NCBI GenBank assembly: GCA_964544145.1
Contig: CAZJAT010000012.1
Span: forward strand, 1-57,274
Reading direction: 5' to 3'
DNA from: CAZJAT01 sp964544145
Lineage (GTDB): Bacteria; Hydrothermota; 32-111
DNA: 57,274 bases
This document shows, piece by piece, positions 50,517 to 57,274 of this stretch (its first letter is position 1; the number at the start of each line of letters is the position of its first letter). A program made the position numbers and the translations under genes. Under the pieces are notes generated by a model, which saw nothing but the letters and a program-made list of their open reading frames with translations, did no database searches and had not been told where the DNA came from.

Positions 50517-51284
50517 ATGAAAAGGTACATTACTGCAGCATTAATTATTGTATGCTCTATATTGATTAATGCACAAGCAAAATTTACTGTCTCGCCTCCA
50601 AAATATGAAATCAGTATTTATCCTGAAGATGAAAAAACATTTATTATATCAGTTGAGAATATGGGCGATACAACTGTTCACATTAAAACAGTAATCAGTG
50701 ATTGGGATCTGGATATTGAGGATAGGATTCAATTTTTCCCTCCGCAGACATTTAAGAATTCTTGTTCTTCTTGGTTTTATATAAATCCTCTTGAATTTAA
50801 TATTGCACCGCATACTATTGAAGATGTCAGAATAACTATGTCAGTACCTCAGAATGTATTTGGTGAATATAAATCAATGATATTTTTTGAATCATCACCA
50901 TTCTCCCCTGAATATGGATCAATGATAATGTTTAACAGCCGAGTCGGCTGCACAATATATGCAGAAATCATAGGTACTGTATCATATAATGGAGAAATTC
51001 TCGAAATGGGTTTTGACAGGGAAAAGGGGGTAAATGTGCTTTTTAGAAATACTGGCAACAAACATGAGCGCATTGAAATTTCACTTCAGATATTCAATGA
51101 TGAAGGCCATGAGATATACTTATCATCCTTGTCTGATCAACTGGTTTTGCCTGACAGGGAAAGGGAATTCATTTTACCTGTTGAAACGCGCCTTGACAAT
51201 GGCATTTACAAATTAAAGGTTTTATTGGATTATGGCGGCACTGAACTTCTTGCCGGTGAAAAAACACTTAAAGTCGGTCAATGA
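50517..51284 (+). CDS. Two-domain periplasmic chaperone-like protein
   Basis: This 255-residue protein has a signal peptide (MKRYITAALIIVCSILINAQA) followed by two immunoglobulin-like domains. Domain 1 (about 22-135, FTVSPPKYEISIYPEDEKTF, ISVENMG, NIAPHTIEDVRITMSVP) follows the PapD/DUF916 pattern of an N-terminal donor-type strand. Domain 2 (about 150-255) has VNVLFRNTGNKHERIEISLQ and a YKLKVLLDYGG strand, as in DUF3324 or related chaperones. Such proteins hold unfolded subunits in the periplasm. It sits between the subunit gene and the barrel gene, four bases overlapping the latter. The chaperone role is inferred. Confidence 0.68.
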   Translation: MKRYITAALIIVCSILINAQAKFTVSPPKYEISIYPEDEKTFIISVENMGDTTVHIKTVISDWDLDIEDRIQFFPPQTFKNSCSSWFYINPLEFNIAPHTIEDVRITMSVPQNVFGEYKSMIFFESSPFSPEYGSMIMFNSRVGCTIYAEIIGTVSYNGEILEMGFDREKGVNVLFRNTGNKHERIEISLQIFNDEGHEIYLSSLSDQLVLPDREREFILPVETRLDNGIYKLKVLLDYGGTELLAGEKTLKVGQ

Positions 51285-53248
51285 AAAAATGGTATGTTCT
51301 TTTTCCGATACTTATCATTTTCCTTTCATCAAAATATATCAAACCTGAAGAATTCTATTTTATCAATATCAGACAATCCCTGACAAATTATACAAACACC
51401 AGTATCCCCAACATTGATCTTGAATTGAAATCTATACTGGATAAACGTGCATCAGTCACTTTCCGTACATCTCTGCTTGATTTATACCCATCTGAATTCA
51501 TTCTTTCACTTGACTCTCTCAGAACAGGAGCATTTAAGCATAAACTATTTCTCGGTGATTATTATTACCCTTCTCTGGGGTTTTCAAAGATAAGAGGTCT
51601 GGGTTATTCAATGAATTATACAAGATTTTCCTTTGGAATAACCGGAGGTCAAAGTAAGGATCTTTTCTTTTCCCGTTTTCCGACATTTGAACATAATAAA
51701 TCACAATTATTATTTTTTTCAGGATACTCTTTCAGTATTAATGATACTTCATCAATTTATATAATTTCACGCATTGATGATAATGTATACAATGATTACA
51801 CAGAAAAGGTTATTTATGGAATAAGACATAAATCTGAGATTTCAAGAGTATTGAGAATCAGTACTGACATAAGGAAATCGGACTATTATGCTGATTTGAA
51901 TAATTATTCGGTAATTAGCGGTTCATATAACATAAACACCTCTTTAGGTAAATTTGCCTTTAATCTCAGAGGTGAATACATGCCGGTAAATTATATATCC
52001 CCTTCCAATATAGTCTATAACAGAGGCCGCTTTGTCAACATGCTTTCAGGCGGTTTGAGAGTAACTGATGAACTTTCTGTGTATGCTAATTATCAGTTAC
52101 AGCAATTTTATCCTGATAATTCATTGTCTCAGGATAGATATGGTATACGAATTTCTGCAGGTATTCCTTATTTGCCTCATTTAACAGTATCATATGATTA
52201 TTCACGTTATTTACTATCCAATATAAAAAAGGATATGACATGGAGATTCAATGCATATAGACGGTTTGGACCATTATTCATTGATATCATGTATTCAAAT
52301 TTTTCAAATGCATCAACAAAGAGACATAATATCAGTACAGCAATGCAATACATTTTTTCTAATGCATCCAGAACGGGAATGACATTCAATTATTCCAATA
52401 CAAACAGCGTGAGTGATTTCAGATACGCAGCATATATTGCATGGAGTCCTATTGGAATATGGGATATTGAAACAGGTGTTGATTATACCATTGCCAATCA
52501 GAATTCTTATCTGACAGAGTATATACAGAATTCAATTATACTCAATAATATGACACTCAGTACACAGATGAATATACGTTTCCAGGAAGAGACATACATA
52601 CGATTCACAGTAAACCTATCCTTTAGAAATAGATTAACTGATTTTCATATTGCAAGTTTAACAGGCAGAGTATTCTATGATAATAATCAAAATGGCAAAT
52701 ATGATGAAGGGGAAGAAACCGTTCCCGGAATAGGGGTAGAACTTAATGATTCAATTCATTCTATAACAGGGAAAAATGGAATCTATGTTTTCAGATTTAT
52801 GAAACCTGATATTTACACATTAAGACTTGATAAGGGTAAATTGCCTGCATATCTTGATGTAGAGAATGAAATATCCATAGGTCTGAAGAATCTGCAGACA
52901 AAGAGATTTGACATACCCCTTATTAAGATGAGTTCAATCACAGGATTTGTATTTGAGGATGAGAATAAAGACGGAGTCAGACAAATAGATGAAGCCGGAC
53001 TGAAAGATATCATTGTTAGACTTAAGGATACAGATGTATACACTTACACTGATGCGAATGGCTATTATATTCTCTCCAATCTCCCACAGGGTAATTACAT
53101 ACTTGAGATACCGCGCATGCCTGAAGATTATGATTATTCAATACCAAATCTTATCAATTATATTTCCATTAAATCCGTTAAAGGCGCCTATAATGTTGAT
53201 TTTGGATTGGTAAAAGAATCAAAACCTGTCAGGACAAAGATCTTTTAA
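51281..53248 (+). CDS. Outer-membrane barrel with two SdrD-B-like domains, usher-like candidate
   Basis: This 655-residue protein has a short signal segment (MKKWYVLFPILIIFLSS), then about 430 residues of alternating aromatic beta strands typical of an outer-membrane barrel. Two repeats then start at about 459 and 551 (GRVFYDDNQNGKYDEGEETV and GFVFEDENKDGVRQIDEAG), each with Asp/Asn calcium-type loops and a GxYxFxxL end, as in SdrD-B/CNA-B domains. Classical ushers also end in small beta domains after the barrel but are longer and have a plug domain that I do not see. It could be the export pore or anchor for the subunits upstream. Its last 30 bases overlap the convergent amidohydrolase gene. 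Confidence 0.65.
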   Translation: MKKWYVLFPILIIFLSSKYIKPEEFYFINIRQSLTNYTNTSIPNIDLELKSILDKRASVTFRTSLLDLYPSEFILSLDSLRTGAFKHKLFLGDYYYPSLGFSKIRGLGYSMNYTRFSFGITGGQSKDLFFSRFPTFEHNKSQLLFFSGYSFSINDTSSIYIISRIDDNVYNDYTEKVIYGIRHKSEISRVLRISTDIRKSDYYADLNNYSVISGSYNINTSLGKFAFNLRGEYMPVNYISPSNIVYNRGRFVNMLSGGLRVTDELSVYANYQLQQFYPDNSLSQDRYGIRISAGIPYLPHLTVSYDYSRYLLSNIKKDMTWRFNAYRRFGPLFIDIMYSNFSNASTKRHNISTAMQYIFSNASRTGMTFNYSNTNSVSDFRYAAYIAWSPIGIWDIETGVDYTIANQNSYLTEYIQNSIILNNMTLSTQMNIRFQEETYIRFTVNLSFRNRLTDFHIASLTGRVFYDNNQNGKYDEGEETVPGIGVELNDSIHSITGKNGIYVFRFMKPDIYTLRLDKGKLPAYLDVENEISIGLKNLQTKRFDIPLIKMSSITGFVFEDENKDGVRQIDEAGLKDIIVRLKDTDVYTYTDANGYYILSNLPQGNYILEIPRMPEDYDYSIPNLINYISIKSVKGAYNVDFGLVKESKPVRTKIF

Positions 53249-54517
53249 GAATCTTCTCCTTTTTTCAATCAATTCACCCCTTTCAAAGACAGTAACAACA
53301 CCATCTCTTTTTAATATATTACCATTACCGATAACCCAATCTATATCATTTTTATCAGCAGAGTAAATAACAGTCCCATGCGGATTTATTTCAAATAATG
53401 ATTGATGGATACCATCTTTTTTGATAAGCAAGAAATCCGCATCTGCATTATTTTCGATTATTCCAGCATTATTGAAACCCATTGCATGAAAACCGTTAAC
53501 TGTTCCTGCTTTAAAGACAACTGCTGCAGGCATGGTTTCAGACCCGAATTTGACCTTCTGAAGAAGTCCTGCCAGTCTCATTTCCAACATTTGCGAATGA
53601 TTATTATTGCATGGTGCTCCATCAGTTCCGATACCCACATTAATATTCCTATTTATCATATCATTGATTCCAGCAATTCCCGAGCCTAGTTTCATATTTG
53701 CAGAGGGACAGTGAGCTACATTACTACCACTTGTTTTCAACATCTCAGTTTCTGTTTCATTGATATGAATACAATGAGCAATAACAGTCCTCTCTCCAAG
53801 CATATTAAATCTATCCATCACCTCAATATTACCTGCATCAAAAAGTTCTTTGGAAAACTCAACTTCTTCTTCCGTTTCCGATGCATGAGTATGAATTATT
53901 AAATCATATTTATCTCGCAATGCCATTATAGATTCTATACCTTTTCCTGTTATACCTGGAAGGAATCGAGGATTCAGTGCATAACTCACATTATCAAATG
54001 AGTCCGTTTCTCTTATCATCTCCTCTGAGTAGGATATATAGTTTTGCAATTCATTTCTGAATGTGCCGATTTCTCTGTCCATAAGGATATTGCCGCTGAA
54101 ACCCCTTATATTTGATTCATTCATTGCCTTATATATTGCATGCTGATTATGGAATGTACCCATATCCATTATTGCAGTAGTTCCGGAATCAATCATTTCA
54201 TATAATGCTAATTTAGCTGACAGATATAAATCCTCACTGCTGAGATTCATCTCATAGGGAAGTATACGTTTCTCCAGCCAATCAAACAATGATAGATCTT
54301 CAGCAATACCCTTGTATAGATGCTGGCAAAGATGTACATGCAATTGGGCAAAAGATGGCATCATAATATATGATGATGCATCTACATATTCATCTGCACG
54401 GAGCTTTCCAAAAACTATTTTCCCATTACTTACTGTTATATCAACAGGACCCTGTAATGAAGTATGCCTATGGTCAAAATATCTTACATTATTAAAACAT
54501 ACAATTCTATTACTCAA
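53219..54517 (-). CDS. Metal-dependent amidohydrolase (SAH/MTA- or guanine-deaminase-like), TTG start
   Basis: This 432-residue cytosolic enzyme of the ATZ/TRZ amidohydrolase family shows the metal motif H60-x-H62 (QLHVHLCQH), a later HTHASETEEEV, VIAHCIH and GTDGAPCNNN. These ligate a catalytic zinc or iron. Relatives deaminate S-adenosylhomocysteine, methylthioadenosine, guanine or chlorinated triazines; sequence alone does not decide. The TTG start is preceded by AAGGAG. It overlaps the NtrC-type regulator gene by eight bases, so it is the last gene of the kinase-regulator operon. Its 3' end overlaps the convergent barrel gene by 30 bases. Confidence 0.9.
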   Translation of the reverse strand: MSNRIVCFNNVRYFDHRHTSLQGPVDITVSNGKIVFGKLRADEYVDASSYIMMPSFAQLHVHLCQHLYKGIAEDLSLFDWLEKRILPYEMNLSSEDLYLSAKLALYEMIDSGTTAIMDMGTFHNQHAIYKAMNESNIRGFSGNILMDREIGTFRNELQNYISYSEEMIRETDSFDNVSYALNPRFLPGITGKGIESIMALRDKYDLIIHTHASETEEEVEFSKELFDAGNIEVMDRFNMLGERTVIAHCIHINETETEMLKTSGSNVAHCPSANMKLGSGIAGINDMINRNINVGIGTDGAPCNNNHSQMLEMRLAGLLQKVKFGSETMPAAVVFKAGTVNGFHAMGFNNAGIIENNADADFLLIKKDGIHQSLFEINPHGTVIYSADKNDIDWVIGNGNILKRDGVVTVFERGELIEKRRRFLKDLCPDRF

Positions 54518-55787
54518 TATGATACTCCTTTATCTTATCCAGTAAATTTCTATAACTTATCATTAGTAATTTGGCTGCTTCGGTTTTATTACCGGATGTT
54601 CTCTTCAGTGCTGATAATATTTCTTTTTCTTCACTTTCTGCTGTTATTGATTTTATTTTCTCTTTTAATCCCTGTTTTTCACTATTTACAGACAATGTCA
54701 TCAGATTATTCTTATCATTTTCTACACATATACGCTCAATGACATTTTCCATTTCTCTGATATTGCCAGGCCATTCATAATTAATTAGAATATTATAATC
54801 AGATTCATCAAATTCAATATGAGTATCATAAACTCTATTGTTTTTTTCTAATATATAATCAGCAATAGGTTTAATATCATCAACCCTTTTACGTAAAGGA
54901 ATAATATTAATAGGATATATATTTATCCTGTATAATAAATCTTTTCTGAATAAACCTCTATTAACCATACCTTTCAGATCAATTCTGGATGACGATATTA
55001 TCCTGGTATCAACTCGTTTTGTCTTTGATGCACCCAATGGATAGAACTCACCTGTTTCCAGAAACCTCAGTAATTTACCCTGCATATGAATATTTAAAGC
55101 ATCTATTGAATCAAAGTACAAAGTCCCCTTATTCGCAAGGCTCACTTTACCATCCCGATTTCGTGATGCACCTGAATAGGCACCCTTAACACATCCGAAC
55201 AATTCACTCTCAAATAGATTCTCATCAATCATATTGCAGTCAATAATCATAAAATTATTATCTTTACGCACTGAATACCTATGAATAATATCTGCAATAA
55301 GATCTTTTCCTACACCGCTTTCTCCTGTAATTAAAATGCTCACATCTGTAGATGCAATGCGGGATAAATCATTCTTTAAATTATCAGTAAAGGTGGATTC
55401 TCCGATAATTTCTTTTTTTAAACTCCCACTGTTTGCTGAACTCATTAAATGTGTTATTCTGTCTACCAGAACATCATAATCAATGGGTTTGGTCCAAAAA
55501 TCCAAAGCACCCTTTTTAACTGCTTCTATAGCTGTCGGAATATCGCCATATGCTGTAAGCATGATTATTTCAGTCCTATTTGATAATACTTTCAAATGTT
55601 CAATCAAATCAATACCCATACCATCAGGCAATCTGTTATCCAGCAGTATAAGAGAGTATTGCTTAATATCCATATTGTTAACTTCATTTATTGATGATGC
55701 TTCATCAATAATATAAGTATCCTTCAGCGATTCATTCAAGAACAATCTGAATGATGGATTGTCTTCAATTATCAGTATTTTTTTCAT
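54510..55787 (-). CDS. NtrC-family sigma-54 response regulator with GAYSGA motif
   Basis: This 425-residue protein has a receiver (D50 in LILLDNRLPD), an AAA+ domain and a Fis-type helix-turn-helix (GNKTEAAKLLMISYRNLLDKIKEY). Walker A GESGVGKD (155-162) and the arginine-finger segment LFRKDLLYRIN are intact. The sigma-54 contact is GAYSGA (202-207) instead of GAFTGA, and Walker B reads TLYFDSIDAL, with Ser where the catalytic Glu is expected. ATPase activity may thus be reduced, although the overall domain looks functional. It is coupled to the kinase gene upstream (23-base overlap). No rpoN gene is visible in the window. Confidence 0.92.
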   Translation of the reverse strand: MKKILIIEDNPSFRLFLNESLKDTYIIDEASSINEVNNMDIKQYSLILLDNRLPDGMGIDLIEHLKVLSNRTEIIMLTAYGDIPTAIEAVKKGALDFWTKPIDYDVLVDRITHLMSSANSGSLKKEIIGESTFTDNLKNDLSRIASTDVSILITGESGVGKDLIADIIHRYSVRKDNNFMIIDCNMIDENLFESELFGCVKGAYSGASRNRDGKVSLANKGTLYFDSIDALNIHMQGKLLRFLETGEFYPLGASKTKRVDTRIISSSRIDLKGMVNRGLFRKDLLYRINIYPINIIPLRKRVDDIKPIADYILEKNNRVYDTHIEFDESDYNILINYEWPGNIREMENVIERICVENDKNNLMTLSVNSEKQGLKEKIKSITAESEEKEILSALKRTSGNKTEAAKLLMISYRNLLDKIKEYHIE

Positions 55788-57156
55788 TATTGTTTATATT
55801 GATTGTTAATTCCACACCATTTAAATAATTTGCCATCTTCAATTCAGCATCCAGCAAACTCAATAATTTCATAACTGTTGGAATACCTAATCCATATCCC
55901 TTGGCACTCTCTGCAAACGGCTTATATGGATTATCAATAATCTCTTGAGGTAATCCAGGGCCAATATCCTTGAATTTAATCATTATATTACCTGGCAACT
56001 CCTTAACTTCACAATAAACATCATCATTTTCAGCATAATGGAAGATATTATCAAATATATTGAAGAGTATTTCTTCCCATATCAATAAATCTGAAATAAT
56101 GTTTAGTTTTGAAGGGCTGTCATACATCTTTAATGTTAATTGGCTCTTCAATGCTTGTTTGTTAATAAGATTGATAATATCAAAACTCTGTTTGTAAATC
56201 TCATTTGAATTAGAAAATTTCATAAATTTATCTGTTAACATTATTAATCGGTCAATCTCATTTTCAATAATCGGAATTTTTGTTAAGTCTTTCTTATTTT
56301 TAGCTATACCGAGAATACCTTTAATTGATGCCAGATTATTATTTATCTGATGTGCCAATCCGCTGCTCATACTGCTTAGTTGCAATAATCCTTCTTTTCT
56401 TACAATACGGCTTTCTTCTCCCCGAAGTCGTTCTTGTATTGTCTGAACCTGATTCTTCTGTTCTTCATTCATTTCAGCTATACCTTCAATACTGTTTTTG
56501 AAGATTCTGGTGATTTCTTCAGGATTATCAGAATTGATATCCAGTCCAAGTTTCTTAGCTATATATGATATATTCTTTAAAGGATCTTCTAAGGCACGAA
56601 CCAATAGAACACCAACTATAATAACACAAATAAAAATAACAATTTTAAAAATAAAATAAAGTCTAAGCTTGTACTGTATAACTGCTAAATCAGTTTTAAA
56701 CATCATTATAACATAAATATCTTCTTTTTTACTATTTATACCCAAATAGTATGTATCATAATCATTTAAATAATGTCTTGTATCCAGATTCTGTGACTTC
56801 ACTCTTTTAATTGTCAGATACATTGATTTTGAATATTCAAAATATTCTGATTTCAGCAGTATTTCCAAATCATCATTCATTATACAGAATTCATCAACAT
56901 TAGATAAATTCAGAAAATCCCGTAATTCATGCTGTTTAATCTTTATCATAATACCGGGGTCTGAATATTCATTGGAATAATTGATAATAATATCCCTAAT
57001 ATTCTTAACAAGCTCATATTTATTGGAATTCATATATTCATTATTAACATACAGAAGACGCGAAAAATAGTGTACAGATATCACATCCATCATTATAAGC
57101 ACAAGCAGTAATGTATAAAACACATATCGTCGCGACCGCAATGAGTTTGAATTCAT
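55765..57156 (-). CDS. Membrane sensor histidine kinase, NtrB-like partner
   Basis: This 463-residue protein has two membrane helices (about 11-31 and 165-187) enclosing a periplasmic sensor of about 130 residues, then a short coiled coil. The phospho-acceptor H269 is in SSGLAHQINNN, the NtrB-type HisKA. The ATPase domain has NIFDNIFHYAEN, DIGPGLP and GYGLGIPTV. It presumably phosphorylates the NtrC-type regulator encoded next. The signal is unknown. A -10 box lies six bases before the ATG, without a ribosome-binding site. Confidence 0.92.
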   Translation of the reverse strand: MNSNSLRSRRYVFYTLLLVLIMMDVISVHYFSRLLYVNNEYMNSNKYELVKNIRDIIINYSNEYSDPGIMIKIKQHELRDFLNLSNVDEFCIMNDDLEILLKSEYFEYSKSMYLTIKRVKSQNLDTRHYLNDYDTYYLGINSKKEDIYVIMMFKTDLAVIQYKLRLYFIFKIVIFICVIIVGVLLVRALEDPLKNISYIAKKLGLDINSDNPEEITRIFKNSIEGIAEMNEEQKNQVQTIQERLRGEESRIVRKEGLLQLSSMSSGLAHQINNNLASIKGILGIAKNKKDLTKIPIIENEIDRLIMLTDKFMKFSNSNEIYKQSFDIINLINKQALKSQLTLKMYDSPSKLNIISDLLIWEEILFNIFDNIFHYAENDDVYCEVKELPGNIMIKFKDIGPGLPQEIIDNPYKPFAESAKGYGLGIPTVMKLLSLLDAELKMANYLNGVELTININNNEKNTDN

Positions 57157-57162
57157 ATATAT

Positions 57163-57190
57163 ATTATATGAAAATATTGAGATTTTACAA
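57163..57190 (-). promoter_or_regulatory. Promoter giving a predicted leaderless mRNA for the kinase-regulator-amidohydrolase operon
   Basis: TTGTAA (57185-57190), 16 bp and a perfect TATAAT (57163-57168) are followed by ATATAT and the ATG at 57156, so transcription should begin at the start codon. Confidence 0.62.
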
Positions 57191-57208
57191 TAAAGGAGTT
57201 ATTTAATA

Positions 57209-57236
57209 TTGACAGAACAGATTATTTCAATAGAAT
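57209..57236 (+). promoter_or_regulatory. Promoter of the partial tRNA-Leu
   Basis: TTGACA (57209-57214), 16 bp and TAGAAT (57231-57236) lie ten bases before the tRNA. It is divergent from the kinase promoter. Confidence 0.82.
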
Positions 57237-57246
57237 ATTCCATTAT

Positions 57247-57274
57247 GCCGGAGTGGCGGAATTGGTAGACGCGC
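57247..57274 (+). tRNA. tRNA-Leu, 5' part only (cut by window edge)
   Basis: The acceptor strand GCCGGAG and a leucine-type D-arm (GGCGGAATTGGTAGACGCG) begin here. The anticodon lies outside the window. The D-arm matches tRNA-Leu(CAG) at 6939-7023, which supports the Leu call. Confidence 0.85.

Noticed and set aside
53230..53275. Terminator for the surface locus (short AAGAT/ATCTT hairpin before a T-run)
   Set aside because: The stem is only five A/T-rich base pairs and lies inside the amidohydrolase coding region; too weak to call.

Overview
The window is AT-rich chromosomal DNA from a Gram-negative-type (diderm) bacterium that is probably anaerobic. The diderm evidence is a TamA/TamB-like pair, an AsmA-like protein, lipoproteins and outer-membrane barrels. 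The anaerobic, propionate- or succinate-type metabolism is inferred from pyruvate phosphate dikinase and a complete sodium-pumping methylmalonyl-CoA decarboxylase. The phylum cannot be fixed from sequence alone. Two 100-N gaps, each inside a tandem repeat, suggest a scaffolded draft or metagenome assembly. None of the complete tRNA genes encodes CCA. Nearly every readable promoter is a TTGACA/TATAAT type with a 16-bp spacer.

Layout. 1-530: the conserved tRNA Thr-Tyr-Gly-Thr operon (minus strand, probably leading into tuf beyond the left edge). 645-7059: tRNA-Leu, a soluble-adenylate-cyclase-like signalling protein and an AsmA-like protein. 7155-10027: a CxxCxxCC protein, then a response regulator, GAF histidine kinase and RAM-domain protein, closed by a strong terminator. 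10026-20376: operon ppdK-serS-spoIID-tamA-tamB. 20492-24759: a methyltransferase, a tandem array of tRNA-Ser 3' ends, tRNA-Ser, a SpoU methylase and two PLP enzymes. 24756-27786: rpsU-cvpA-mutS2. 27792-37270: a nine-gene operon in which every gene overlaps the next (nadE, crp-like, yqhQ-like, prfA, prmC, nadK, recN, M50-like, priA). 37371-39560: glcD and a secreted PLD/OB protein. 39759-40315: a second repeat array next to a second tRNA-Ser. 40318-43867: mmdA-mmdD-mmdC-mmdB. 43887-47600: a degenerate CheR-TPR protein and a Clp unfoldase. 47621-53248: a surface-structure locus. 53219-57190: an operon of histidine kinase, NtrC-type regulator and amidohydrolase. A partial tRNA-Leu closes the window.

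Most interesting. (1) The 47656-53248 locus joins an NtrC-family protein with a ruined AAA+ domain, a degenerate receiver, two related secreted beta-rich subunits, a 32-codon micro-ORF, a two-domain periplasmic chaperone and a barrel with SdrD-B-like domains. It looks like a compact chaperone/usher-type system without a classical usher. (2) Two different tRNA-Ser genes are each followed by tandem repeats carrying pieces of their own 3' ends. (3) Five genes have a -10 box exactly six bases before the ATG and no Shine-Dalgarno, which predicts leaderless mRNAs. (4) The TamA-like gene can be given its signal peptide only by starting at an ATT codon.
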